From Woeseia sp. (GTDB taxonomy: Bacteria; Pseudomonadota; Gammaproteobacteria; Steroidobacterales; Woeseiaceae), in NCBI GenBank assembly GCA_021773015.1, contig JAJFKW010000004.1:310001-374000 (forward strand): a stretch of 64,000 nt of DNA, in the 5' to 3' direction. Of this stretch, positions 17,265-26,118 are shown one piece after another; the first letter of the stretch is position 1, and every line of letters begins with the position of its first letter. Made by a program: the position numbers and the translations under genes. The notes under the pieces are model-generated. The model worked only from the letters and a program-made list of their open reading frames with translations. It did not search any database and had not been told where the DNA came from.

Positions 17265-18497
17265 ATGCATAGACGTGATTTTATGCTCATGCTGCCGGCC
17301 AGTTTACTGATGCCGAAATACGGCACTGCTGCCACCGCTGCGCCATTTAAGATTCGCACGATAACCGCTGGACTGAATCTCGGTGCGCGCGGCGGTATGC
17401 GGCAGCTCACAGACGCGCTGCGTTTTCTGCAAGCTGCCAAGTCGGCATATGAAGCGGAAGGCTACGCGGTGCAGACATTACGCATTGCGACGCAGCCGTT
17501 AGCGGATTACATGGATGACTGGCTGGGCGACGATGCGTTGCGTGAATTGGCCGACATGGACGCTTTCTGCCAGGAAAACAATCTCCGCCTAAGCGTGGGA
17601 CCTGTCATCAACACGGATCGCTACTATCCGGAGTTGGCAGTCTGGGCGACAGAGCTAGTCAATACGACCAAGCGAATCAGCTTCGCAATCAATGTCGCTT
17701 CAAACGTTGGAATACACAAGCAGGCGATTCGTGCGGCCGCGGAAGCGATGTCAGAGGTCGCCAATGCCACCGCGGGTGGTGAGGGTAATTTCCGTTTTGC
17801 AGCGACGGCACATTGTCCGCCAGGAACGCCATTTTTCCCGGCGGCGTGGCACCAAGGCGAAGCCTCGTTTGCTATCGGCTTAGAGACCCCGCCACTGCTG
17901 TACGAAGCTGTTCGGTCTTGGACAAAAGATCGATCGGTAACCAATTACCTCCAAAAAATATTGAATAGTGCGTTGGCGCCGGTACAGGTCATTGCAAATC
18001 GCATATCGGCAGATACACAGCAAAACTACCTTGGCATTGACACTTCCCCTGCTCCTGGCCCAAATGCCAGTATCGGTGAAGTTATTGAAAAAATTTCTGG
18101 CAAACCGTTTGGCAGCTCCTCCACGCTTGGTGCTTGTGCCAGCATTACAGATGCGCTGAGAAGCCTGGATGTGCAGACTTGTGGCTATTCGGGACTCATG
18201 TTGCCTGTGCTTGAAGACAAGATTTTGGCCAAGCGTGCTGTGGAGCGGCGGTATCGGATTTCCGACCTGCTGCTATTTTCCAGCGTTTGTGGCACCGGCC
18301 TAGATGTGATTCCGCTGCCCGGCGACACATCTGCCGAATCATTGGCTTCAATTATCGGGGACGTTGCTGCTTTATCGCATAAATATCAGAAACCGCTATC
18401 TGCAAGACTATTGCCTGTTCCCGGAAAATCTGTTGGAGACGAGGTCTCTTTCGATAACCCGTTTTTGACAGATTCGGTGGTCATGAGCCCGCAATAA
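17265..18497 (+). CDS. Tat-exported DUF711 (UPF0210) family protein
   Basis: 410 residues. The N-terminus MHRRDFMLMLPASLLM has the twin-arginine pattern RRDFM, then a hydrophobic stretch ending in ATAA, so export by Tat is expected. The body matches the DUF711/UPF0210 family: FKIRTITAGLNLG at the start, AAKSAYEAEGYAVQTLRIATQP, and a C-terminal ADTQQNYLGIDTSPAPGP. Biochemical function of the family is unknown to me; most members lack a signal peptide. GGAG lies eight bases before the chosen ATG. It sits between two ECF sigma operons, divergent from the first and co-directional with the second. Confidence 0.78.
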   Translation: MHRRDFMLMLPASLLMPKYGTAATAAPFKIRTITAGLNLGARGGMRQLTDALRFLQAAKSAYEAEGYAVQTLRIATQPLADYMDDWLGDDALRELADMDAFCQENNLRLSVGPVINTDRYYPELAVWATELVNTTKRISFAINVASNVGIHKQAIRAAAEAMSEVANATAGGEGNFRFAATAHCPPGTPFFPAAWHQGEASFAIGLETPPLLYEAVRSWTKDRSVTNYLQKILNSALAPVQVIANRISADTQQNYLGIDTSPAPGPNASIGEVIEKISGKPFGSSSTLGACASITDALRSLDVQTCGYSGLMLPVLEDKILAKRAVERRYRISDLLLFSSVCGTGLDVIPLPGDTSAESLASIIGDVAALSHKYQKPLSARLLPVPGKSVGDEVSFDNPFLTDSVVMSPQ

Positions 18498-18591
18498 CCC
18501 CGCGATTCTCTAAGATTTCGTAGTAGATTGATGCAACGCAGATCGCGAGTTGATGATCCAGTGATCTTTAGGTCACCGCTAAAAGAGAAAA

Positions 18592-19173
18592 ATGCGGTCT
18601 GTAGCTAACCAATTATCGCATCCGGACATCAAACCCAAGATGGTGGCAGTAATCAAAAGCGCCGGGCAACCCACCCAAGCGGAATTTCACGATGCGATCG
18701 CGAATCGAGCAGATCGTTGGTACGCGGCGTGCCTGCGCATAACGCGCGACCGCCAGTTAGCGGAAGATGCGGTACAAGACGCATTGCTGAATGCCTGGGC
18801 CAAGCGGCATCAGTTTGAGCATGGTGCAAGACTCGATACCTGGATTCATCGCATCGCAGTGAACGCCGCATTGCAGTTGCTGCGCAAGCGACGGCCAGCC
18901 CAATGGGAATCGCTAGTGGACGACGTATTGGATGACTCATCGCCGCCCGAAGCTGCCAGATCACACGACGAACTCAATCGCGACCTCGGCCAGGCTTTGC
19001 AACAACTTACGGAAATAGAACGTGTGTGCTTCGTACTCAAACATCTTGAGCAATGGCGGCTTCGAGAAATCGCAGATGAACTGAAAACCAATGTCGGCAC
19101 CGTCAAACAAGCCATTTTTCGGTCGGTTAAGAAACTACGCAATACGATGACACCAGAGCAGGTGACACAATGA
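18592..19173 (+). CDS. ECF sigma factor (second module)
   Basis: 193 residues with sigma region 2 (ADRWYAACLRITRDRQLAEDAVQDALLNAWAKRHQFEHGARLDTWIHRIAVNAALQLLRKRRP) and region 4 (LTEIERVCFVLKHLEQWRLREIADELKTNVGTVKQAIFRSVKKLR). It is not a close copy of the sigma factor 1.5 kb away. The start is uncertain; an internal ATG at 18640 is possible. Its stop overlaps the next start (ATGA), so sigma and anti-sigma are translated together. No promoter of ECF type was found upstream. Confidence 0.87.
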   Translation: MRSVANQLSHPDIKPKMVAVIKSAGQPTQAEFHDAIANRADRWYAACLRITRDRQLAEDAVQDALLNAWAKRHQFEHGARLDTWIHRIAVNAALQLLRKRRPAQWESLVDDVLDDSSPPEAARSHDELNRDLGQALQQLTEIERVCFVLKHLEQWRLREIADELKTNVGTVKQAIFRSVKKLRNTMTPEQVTQ

Positions 19174-19910
19174 ATGATGAAAAAACCAGCGAAGACAAAC
19201 TTACGCTTTACTACTACGGTGAGCTCGATCTCGCCCAGAAAAGTGAATTGGAAGAGATTCTTAGACACGACGCCGCATGTGCTCGCCGTTATCAACGACT
19301 GTGCGACGAATTGGAATCTTTGTCCGTGACTGAAGAGGAACAAGCACCTCCACAAGCCGTGGCCCGGTGGCACGCCGCGTTGGATACCGCAATTTCGCGA
19401 GAACAACGTACAACGACACAAAAAAAGCCGTGGTTTGATATTTCGTCATTTGTGTGGGGCACGGCGGTAACTGCGACGTTGGTTGTTGGATTCTCGATCG
19501 GTGTTTGGTATTCGGACACGACCGCTGTGAATACACTGTCCGAAACAGGCACCGCGCACGACGTTCCGGAAAATAGCACAACCGTCCCAATATCTTTCGC
19601 GCGTGGGCTGCATGCCCATTTGAAACAAAGTCACGCGGATATTCGTGATAACACAATCGACGACCAAACCAGTGTGCTACTTCTGGAAATCGTCCGGCAG
19701 AACAGACTATTTGAACGCGCAGCGGACGCCAATAACTCGCCGCAGCTAGCAAGAGTGTTGAGATCCTTCGAGCCTATTCTGCTGCAGCTGGCGAGTGATG
19801 AGCTTACGCAAGGTGATGCCGACGCACTACGCTCGCAGCTCGCATTCGAACTCAACGTCATGCTAACCAAATTGCAGCGCGATACATCTGAACAATCACA
19901 TTCAACCTAA
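19170..19910 (+). CDS. Membrane anti-sigma-like protein (second module)
   Basis: 246 residues. The first 90 are cytoplasmic and resemble anti-sigma N-termini (DKLTLYYYGELDLAQKSELEEILRHDAACARRYQRLCDEL), although a full zinc-binding HxxxCxxC is absent. One span follows (FVWGTAVTATLVVGFSIGVWY, about 90-112). The periplasmic part is helical (TSVLLLEIVRQNRLFERAADANNSPQLARVLRSFEPILLQLAS). Translational coupling to the sigma gene and the single span support an anti-sigma role; direct evidence is lacking. Confidence 0.72.
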   Translation: MNDEKTSEDKLTLYYYGELDLAQKSELEEILRHDAACARRYQRLCDELESLSVTEEEQAPPQAVARWHAALDTAISREQRTTTQKKPWFDISSFVWGTAVTATLVVGFSIGVWYSDTTAVNTLSETGTAHDVPENSTTVPISFARGLHAHLKQSHADIRDNTIDDQTSVLLLEIVRQNRLFERAADANNSPQLARVLRSFEPILLQLASDELTQGDADALRSQLAFELNVMLTKLQRDTSEQSHST

Positions 19911-19925
19911 TTTGAGGCACGCCAA

Positions 19926-20834
19926 ATGCAACGTAATCGACTGTCCGCCTTGTTTCTATTTGCCATATTCGTTTGTGGCGACGCAATAGCGCAAGACTCA
20001 GAAAATGGCGCGACCGACGCGACGGAAGATTTGAAAATTGCCGCGATTGAAGCGCTAATCTCCGCACCGCCGCACCGCGCCCTACCAATTATCAAAAAAG
20101 TTCTGTCGGGAAACCATAGCAACGACTTAAAGGAGCGCGCGCTTTTCATACTCAGCCAACTTGATATTGCCGAAGCGCAACAGATTCTGCTGGATACAGC
20201 GAAAAACGGCAGTGGAGAATTGCGGAACGAGTCGATTCGAATGATCGGTATCGGTGGCGATACTGATGCACTCCGTGGCCTCGCAGAGATTTATGCTAGC
20301 GGCGATGCTGAGACGAAGGAAAGCGTGTTGGAAGCTTACTTAATTGCAGACGACGCGGAATCCGTTTACCAGATCGCCGCCAATTCGAGTAGCGATGGCG
20401 AGTTTGAAACTGCTGTCGACATTCTAGGTGCAATGGGTGCAACCGAGCAACTCAGAAAGCTGCGGGGACGCGGCGGAAGCTCAGAAAGCCTGGTCCAGGC
20501 GTACGCGATAGCTGGCGATTATGAATCGCTGAGTGAGATGGCACATGACATTAGCGATCCGGAAACACAAATGCACGCAATCAGCGGCCTCGGCATTGTC
20601 GGCGGCGAACAAGTGAACACCACTTTGATGTCTATCTACCACGGAACCGACAACGCTGACGTCAAAGAGGCTGCACTGGAAGGAATGATGATCTCGGGAT
20701 ACGACGCAGGTGTTCTTGAGCTGTTTCGCGCGAGCGACGACCCAGCCGAAAAGCGCGAGCTGTTGGAGATGTTGGTAATCATGGACAGCGATGAAGTCCT
20801 CGATTTGATTGATCAAATGCTCGACGGAAACTAG
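19926..20834 (+). CDS. Exported HEAT-repeat protein A
   Basis: 302 residues with a signal peptide (LSALFLFAIFVCGDAIAQ). The mature part is a chain of about eight HEAT-like helical pairs, for example DLKERALFILSQLDIAEAQQILLDTAK, GELRNESIRMIGIGGDTDALRGLAEIYA and NADVKEAALEGMMISGYDAGVLELF. HEAT solenoids bind protein partners. It starts 16 bases after the anti-sigma-like gene and ends two bases before the next gene, so it belongs to the same operon. Its partner is probably in the periplasm. Confidence 0.78.
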   Translation: MQRNRLSALFLFAIFVCGDAIAQDSENGATDATEDLKIAAIEALISAPPHRALPIIKKVLSGNHSNDLKERALFILSQLDIAEAQQILLDTAKNGSGELRNESIRMIGIGGDTDALRGLAEIYASGDAETKESVLEAYLIADDAESVYQIAANSSSDGEFETAVDILGAMGATEQLRKLRGRGGSSESLVQAYAIAGDYESLSEMAHDISDPETQMHAISGLGIVGGEQVNTTLMSIYHGTDNADVKEAALEGMMISGYDAGVLELFRASDDPAEKRELLEMLVIMDSDEVLDLIDQMLDGN

Positions 20835-20836
20835 AC

Positions 20837-21832
20837 ATGAATACCCCAATTTCAAAACTAAAGATGAAATTGACTGCCGCGTTGATTCTGACAACCAGTC
20901 TGAGTACTACCGTGCACGGTCAGTCATTACAATTCGGCAATGACGGGTGGTACACATGGCGTGTCGAGGCCGCGGCTGATGCGCCTAGCTGGTGCTGCTT
21001 TACTTGGAACACTGGCGACGCCAAAGTTAAGGCGTGTAACCTCGACCGTCGGCACGGAAATTACAGCAGTACCGACCGATTGTCGTTCGACAATAGTGAG
21101 ATGCAAGTCTACGCGCACTTCGATCGCGGTAAAGCTGACAAAATTCAGACACTCAGCCCGGAGTGCCCAATCGCGTCGCCAATGGAGATTCAAGATCTTG
21201 GCAGCGTCGACATAGATACGAGCATCGATTGGCTACAGAAACGAATCACTGCAAATCATCGCCTGAGTAGCGATGCGATGGCGGCTATCTCCGTACACGA
21301 CGGCGACCGTGCGACGAACGCTCTGCTTAGGACGGCGAAAGGCGACCAACACTTCGAGAATCGCAAGGATGCACTATTCTGGCTGGCGATGGTTCGAGGT
21401 ACGGAAGTGCATCGGGACATTGAGAGATTGATGCTCGCCGACAGAGATCCCGAGTTCCGGGAACATGCGGCATTTGCGATGGCGCAGTCGAAAGCCCCGC
21501 AACGCACCGAGTCACTGATCAAGCTAGGCAAAAACGACGCGAACGCGGATGTCCGCTCGCAAGCATGGTTTTGGCTCGCACAGACCGGTGCCAGCGAAAG
21601 CGAAGCGGCAATTTACACGGCAATTCAAAACGACAAAGATCATGACGTCAGAGAAGAAGCCGTTTTTGCATTATCGCAACTACCCGATCAGCGTGCTCTA
21701 AAGGCGCTCGTCGAGATCTTGGAAAATCGCGAATTCGGCCGTGACGAACGTAAGCAAGCGTTGTTTTGGCTTGCGCAAATTGATTCGGACGATGCCGCTA
21801 GCTATCTACAAAAGATACTGAGTGATACCTGA
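20837..21832 (+). CDS. Exported HEAT-repeat protein B with N-terminal cysteine-rich beta domain
   Basis: 331 residues. A signal peptide (LTAALILTTSLSTTVHGQ) precedes a beta-rich domain of about 100 residues with four cysteines (WYTWRVEAAADAPSWCCFTW, KACNLD, PECP). After about 140 come HEAT-like repeats with a strict pattern: RKDALFWLAMVRG, REHAAFAMAQSKA, RSQAWFWLAQTGA, REEAVFALSQLPD, RKQALFWLAQID. The repeats are more regular than in protein A. It closes the second ECF operon, two bases after protein A. Binding of a ligand or the partner toastrack proteins is speculation. Confidence 0.8.
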   Translation: MNTPISKLKMKLTAALILTTSLSTTVHGQSLQFGNDGWYTWRVEAAADAPSWCCFTWNTGDAKVKACNLDRRHGNYSSTDRLSFDNSEMQVYAHFDRGKADKIQTLSPECPIASPMEIQDLGSVDIDTSIDWLQKRITANHRLSSDAMAAISVHDGDRATNALLRTAKGDQHFENRKDALFWLAMVRGTEVHRDIERLMLADRDPEFREHAAFAMAQSKAPQRTESLIKLGKNDANADVRSQAWFWLAQTGASESEAAIYTAIQNDKDHDVREEAVFALSQLPDQRALKALVEILENREFGRDERKQALFWLAQIDSDDAASYLQKILSDT

Positions 21833-21969
21833 CAAAGGGATCTCCAAGCATGTCCGTATTCGACGCGCATATAACGATGGGGCCTGGGGCATGTCACTCA
21901 CATAAATAGCTTCGCCATCTACGGCCAACTAGCGCAAACTAGACGGGTCGTTTGGTCTGGGTGAGCGGA

Positions 21970-22722
21970 GTGTCGAAACAACAAATTGCTATAGTGACCG
22001 GTGGCGGTCGCGGAATTGGTGCCGCTACCGCAAAACTCCTCGCGCGTAACGGCTACGCGGTTTGCGTCAATTTTCGTGCCAACGGCGACGCCGCAAATAG
22101 GGTCGTTGAATCGGTTGTCTCAGACGGCGGCCACGCGATTCCTGTGCAGGCCGATATCTCGATTGAGTCTGACGTCGTGAGATTATTTGAATCGGTCGAT
22201 AAGACGTTGGGCAAAATTACGGCGTTGGTCAACAACGCGGGAATTGTGCTTCCGCAGTCGCGTTTGGTCGATATGAGCGCTGACAGAGTTAATCGCATGC
22301 TTGCAACGAATGTCACCGGGGCGTTTATGTGCTGCCGCGAAGCAGTCAAGCGAATGCAGTCAAACCAAGGCGGAAATGGCGGCGCTATCGTCAATGTATC
22401 GTCAGCCGCAGCGCGGATCGGTTCGCCAGGCGAGTACATAGACTACGCGGCATCCAAAGGCGCCATCGACACACTGACGCGAGGTCTAGCACTGGAAGTC
22501 GCGGCTGACAGAATACGCGTTAATTGCGTACGTCCAGGGTTCATACGAACGGACATGCACGCCGATGGTGGCGAGCCCGATCGGGTTGATCGGTTGGTGG
22601 AATCTATTCCACTAAAACGTGGCGGTGAGGTCGATGATGTCGCGAACGCTATTCACTGGTTACTGTCTGACGACGCATCCTATTGCACCGGAGCGTTTAT
22701 CGATGTCGCGGGTGGACGTTAG
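21970..22722 (+). CDS. SDR-family oxidoreductase
   Basis: 250 residues of classical short-chain dehydrogenase. Cofactor motif TGGGRGIG, NNAG, catalytic Ser in VNVSSAAARIGSP and YAASK are all present; the last gives Tyr and Lys at the standard spacing. The C-terminus (CTGAFIDVAGGR) is that of FabG-like enzymes. It reduces or oxidises a hydroxy/keto group with NAD(P); the substrate is not evident. The start GTG at 21970 follows GGTGA; TTG 21952 and GTG 21961 are in-frame alternatives. It stands alone. Confidence 0.87.
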   Translation: MSKQQIAIVTGGGRGIGAATAKLLARNGYAVCVNFRANGDAANRVVESVVSDGGHAIPVQADISIESDVVRLFESVDKTLGKITALVNNAGIVLPQSRLVDMSADRVNRMLATNVTGAFMCCREAVKRMQSNQGGNGGAIVNVSSAAARIGSPGEYIDYAASKGAIDTLTRGLALEVAADRIRVNCVRPGFIRTDMHADGGEPDRVDRLVESIPLKRGGEVDDVANAIHWLLSDDASYCTGAFIDVAGGR

Positions 22723-22748
22723 GTCGCAGCGTTGGTTAGCCGTTTATT

Positions 22749-22970
22749 CTATTTGCCTTGTTCAGCATGAGCCTCGAACCAAGCCATCTCAGTCGTAGTC
22801 TTAATCATTCTGTTGCTCAACTTGGCAAAACTGTGTTTTTCGCCCGGAGCTAAGTAAAACGCGACTGGTGTTCCGGATTCCCGAATGCCACGGTAAAGCA
22901 TGAGCGACTGCGTTGGATGAACGCGCTTGTCTTTTTCGAACGCAAATAATCGCAGGGGTGCGAACTTTCC
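22749..22970 (-). pseudogene. Remnant of an S9 prolyl oligopeptidase-family peptidase, C-terminus only
   Basis: About 73 codons in one minus-strand frame ending at TAG translate to the C-terminal part of an S9 family peptidase: KFAPLRLFAF, KDKRVHPTQSLMLYRGIRESG and APGEKHSF. These hold the catalytic Asp (KDKRVHP) and His (EKHSF) segments of that family. A TGA at 22971 ends the frame, and nothing of the rest is found because the metallophosphoesterase gene begins 25 bases further on. This is the tail of a gene otherwise deleted. Confidence 0.65.
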
Positions 22971-22998
22971 TCAAATGATGGTATAGCTTAGGATTTAA

Positions 22999-24045
22999 CT
23001 ACGCAGCAGATAATTCGAACAGTGTAATCTCACTCTTAGTACCAATCCGCAACACCGGACCCCACGTTCCTGACCCTTCGTTAACATACAAATGTGTGTT
23101 TTTGTAAGTGTATAGGCCACGTGTATATTCGAAAACTCGACCGACCGCCAAGTTGAACGGCACTATCTGCCCGTTGTGCGTGTGGCCAGACAGTTTAAGG
23201 TCCACACCATGTTCGTGCGCCGCCTCCAAGCCGCGCGGCCGGTGATAAAGGAGAATCGAGTACAGATCGTCACGAATATCCAGATCTGGCAATATTTTCG
23301 CCACCTGTTCTGAATCGGAACTGTCATCGATACCAATTATCTGCAGGCCATCGACCTCAACGGAGCGATTTCTAAGAACTTCCACGCCAAGCGACTGTAA
23401 CCTGTCGATAATGTCGTCAAGGTCTTCGTAGTGTTCGTGATTACCAGTGCAATAGTAGATTGGACTCGAAAACGACGTAAGCGCCCGCAATTTATCGACC
23501 GACACACCAGGCTGATCGATGAAGTCGCCGGTAATGCACAAGAAGTCCGGATCCAAGTCAACAACTGTTTGCATGATGCTGTCGAGATAGCGAGACGTTC
23601 TCGACCCTATATGCACATCAGAGATTTGCACGAAACGCACCGGCTTAGACAGTCGGCGTGACGACAGCGGAACGGTGACAATTTTGGGCCGCCAGGCCTT
23701 GACGACGCCCAACACACTAAGCGCAACGGTCGCCGCGAGAATCGTAGTCGCAACATTCACACCTTGCCAACCAAAAATAAGCACACCGATTTCAGCGGCA
23801 AGCACCATCAACAGGACAATCGGCGACAAGCCCAATAGGAAATCCGCAATGTGGCGCAAGACAAAAGCAAAGTTACTGCGATTCTTGCGCAGTCCAAAGC
23901 GGGCAATAAACTGCGACAGGAATATTGGAATGGTAAACGCGAGGTTGGCCGACAGCGAAAGCTGTAACCAATCGCCCATCCGCCATACAGGGTACGCGAA
24001 CAGGAGAATTGACAGGCTGAGGACAATCAGAAAAACACGAAGCAT
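22999..24045 (-). CDS. Membrane-anchored metallophosphoesterase
   Basis: 348 residues. Four hydrophobic segments fill the first 120 residues. The catalytic domain follows with the complete calcineurin-like metal site: ISDVHIG, TGDFID, TGNHEHY, LLYHRP and GHTHNGQ. Relatives include YkuE/YaeI-type phosphoesterases acting on phospholipid intermediates; the substrate is unknown here. The active site would face the side reached after an even number of spans. No operon partner; it lies between a decayed peptidase and an exported protein. Confidence 0.87.
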   Translation of the reverse strand: MLRVFLIVLSLSILLFAYPVWRMGDWLQLSLSANLAFTIPIFLSQFIARFGLRKNRSNFAFVLRHIADFLLGLSPIVLLMVLAAEIGVLIFGWQGVNVATTILAATVALSVLGVVKAWRPKIVTVPLSSRRLSKPVRFVQISDVHIGSRTSRYLDSIMQTVVDLDPDFLCITGDFIDQPGVSVDKLRALTSFSSPIYYCTGNHEHYEDLDDIIDRLQSLGVEVLRNRSVEVDGLQIIGIDDSSDSEQVAKILPDLDIRDDLYSILLYHRPRGLEAAHEHGVDLKLSGHTHNGQIVPFNLAVGRVFEYTRGLYTYKNTHLYVNEGSGTWGPVLRIGTKSEITLFELSAA

Positions 24046-24093
24046 ATTGTTTCGGGAAAATAGCGTGAGAACAATCCCACACTATAGACGTGT

Positions 24094-25278
24094 TTACTTC
24101 ATGCGCAATGCGGATTGATTGATATAACCCTCAATATCCTGCTGGTATTTCGTTAGTAATGGCACCGGGTCTTCATCCAGAACCACGATCTGATGAGTCG
24201 TGACGTACTGATTATTTCTTCGGTGCAAGAAAATTGCGGTTCCGCCGCGCGGGTCGGGCAGGCCATAGCTAATCCACTCCGGATCGACGTTCAATATCGG
24301 TACTTCCGACACAACGCTCGTGTCCCAGCCCATTTCGACCAACCGATCAATCCTCAGCTCTATATAAGGATCCAAAGACTCGAAGTCTTGTCCGAACTCC
24401 TTGATCAAGAGGTCGATGTCAGTGACGATCGCGACTTGCTTTTTATCTTTCTTTGGCTCATTGCTGAACAGATACGGAGTGCCCGTTCTCGGTGTACGCC
24501 AGCCTTTCAACTTCGGCCGATCAAAGTCGAACAACGCAGATTGACGCTTAAGCAGTGCCTCTATAGATGGAAACGCCTGCGCATGCGGCGTGTTTTTGGC
24601 AATGGAATGTAGTCCATTGCGTCCATTGAGGCGCCAGTACAAACCAAATCCCAAGGCTCTAACGGCGGATGGATAGGTCTTTAAGAAAAACTCTGGCGAA
24701 TCGAGTGCGGTGTCGATGTCATCAGTATGCGGGCCAATGCCCTGTATCTTCTCTTTGATTATTCGCTTTTTTGTTTTCGTATCGTAGAGGCGTAGTTTCA
24801 ACGTGCTTTGTGCGACCAACGATCCCCAGCGAATATTGGGCGTTGACAGGCCGGCATACTCCTCAACAACCAATACATGCGAATTTCTCTTTGCGTCAAA
24901 CCTGGCAAAGTTTGGTTTACCCTTACGTAGGTAATCGTTCGGTAAAAAGTCCAGTACCAAATGAGGCGTTTCCCTGGCGAATGCTTCCGCTAGACCCAAT
25001 TGTAGTTCCAGGTCGCGGCTCGCACGTGAACCTACTGATGCACGCAGCCTTTCCTCCAACGACTTGTCCTTACTGGCGATACTTGCCCCGTGAATGAGTC
25101 CGCCGACTAAGCCGCCAAGCGCGGAAACCTGCACGTTCTTCTTAAATTTAGGACTGACGTATCTCACCTGCAGCGGTTCGCTGGTGTCCAAAATAACAGC
25201 CAATCTGATTGGCTCATCTTGAGCGAAACCGGACGTATTTGTCAGCACGAACAAGAGTACGAGTAGCATTTTTCTCAT
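24094..25278 (-). CDS. Exported protein of unknown function
   Basis: 394 residues with a signal peptide (KMLLVLLFVLTNTSGFAQ); GGGGA precedes the ATG. A glycine-rich helical hairpin (SALGGLVGGLIHGASIAS) is followed by mixed alpha/beta sequence with conserved-looking patterns (SHVLVVEEYAGLSTPNIRW, YDTKTKKRIIKEKIQG). I recognise no family. The glycine hairpin may touch the membrane. It starts 217 bp from the tandem repeat block. Confidence 0.6.
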   Translation of the reverse strand: MRKMLLVLLFVLTNTSGFAQDEPIRLAVILDTSEPLQVRYVSPKFKKNVQVSALGGLVGGLIHGASIASKDKSLEERLRASVGSRASRDLELQLGLAEAFARETPHLVLDFLPNDYLRKGKPNFARFDAKRNSHVLVVEEYAGLSTPNIRWGSLVAQSTLKLRLYDTKTKKRIIKEKIQGIGPHTDDIDTALDSPEFFLKTYPSAVRALGFGLYWRLNGRNGLHSIAKNTPHAQAFPSIEALLKRQSALFDFDRPKLKGWRTPRTGTPYLFSNEPKKDKKQVAIVTDIDLLIKEFGQDFESLDPYIELRIDRLVEMGWDTSVVSEVPILNVDPEWISYGLPDPRGGTAIFLHRRNNQYVTTHQIVVLDEDPVPLLTKYQQDIEGYINQSALRMK

Positions 25279-25495
25279 TTCAGTCCCCAAACTGAATTGT
25301 CGTACCTGGAACAATATCATCGAAATACGAAATAAAATGTGACTGAGATCTAGTGAATGTCACGTATTACTATCACTCGTGTCGACGTTGTAGGGGCACT
25401 GGTGTCCTTTTCAGCATCGCAATAACGGTCGGTCCGCGTTTTACGGTATCGACATATTTGTCCCGGTAGGCGGACTCGGGCAGTAACCTTGAGTC
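25279..25495. other. Intergenic region before the tandem repeats
   Basis: Presumed promoter region of the exported protein gene. A degenerate fragment of the repeat (GGCGGACTCGGGCAGTAACC, around 25470-25490) precedes the first full copy. Nothing else is seen. Confidence 0.3.
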
Positions 25496-26060
25496 GTGAT
25501 CGGCAGAACGAACAACTCTCACAATAATTCGGTCAGTGCATTTGTAGTGTAACCACACAAATAATCGACGCTACCCATCATTCGGGGAAACCGCCAATCC
25601 AACTAACGGCACCATCGGTAAAAAGTCCTCTCATCGGGATAACTCACTAAAGGTCAGTCCGCACCTACCACTAACGCTTTTGTCGACTGCGCAGGCGGAC
25701 TGGATGGACTTGAAACGTGATCGGCAGAACGAATTACTCTCACAACACTTCAGCCAATATAGCTGTGGTGTAACCACACAAGTAATCGACACAACCCGTC
25801 ACTCGGGGAAGCCCCCTCACCACCAATGGCACCATCGGTAAAAATCCCTCTCATCGGGATGAGTCACTAAAGGTCAGTCCGCACCTACCACTAACGCTTT
25901 TGTCGACTGCGCAGGCGGACTGGGTGGACTTGAAACGTGATCGGCAGAACGAACAACTCTCACAATAATTCGGTCAGTGCATTTGTAGTGTAACCACACA
26001 AATAATCGACGCCACCCATCATTCGGGGAAACCGCCAATCCAACTAACGGCACCATCGGA
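25496..26060. repeat. About 220-bp tandem repeats (2.6 copies) beside tRNA-Met
   Basis: Copies start at 25496, 25717 and 25937 with GTGATCGGCAGAACGAA. Periods are 221 and 220 bases and the third copy is cut short. Copy 1 and copy 3 differ at one base over their first 124 bases, while copy 2 is diverged there. In contrast, 25644-25703 and 25864-25923 in copies 1 and 2 are identical over 60 bases. Each copy has a small GTG-TAAC-CAC hairpin. The unit junctions carry TGG(A/G)TGGACTTGAAAC next to CGCTTTTGT, resembling the tRNA-Met 3' end and its flank. Short frames in the repeats are probably not genes. Confidence 0.85.
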
Positions 26061-26083
26061 AACAAGTCCGCCCATATCGCAAA

Positions 26084-26117
26084 CAAAAAAGGCCCCCTAA
26101 AAGGGGGCCGCTTTTGT
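26084..26117 (-). terminator. Rho-independent terminator of tRNA-Met
   Basis: Stem GGCCCCCT and AGGGGGCC with a three-base loop. On the minus strand it is followed by a T run, and it begins just past the tRNA 3' end. Confidence 0.85.
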
Positions 26118-26118
26118 T

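Noticed and set aside
18498-18591. ECF-type promoter upstream of the second sigma gene
   Set aside because: A TGCAAC box is present but no CGTC-like box lies at a 16-17 base distance.
25496-26060. Tandem repeats considered as a CRISPR array
   Set aside because: Units are 220 bp, adjacent without spacers of regular length, and there are no cas genes.
25874-26086. Short minus-strand frames in the tandem repeats sharing CTDRIIVRVVRSADH
   Set aside because: The shared peptide only reflects the repeated DNA; the frames differ outside it and lack ribosome binding sites.
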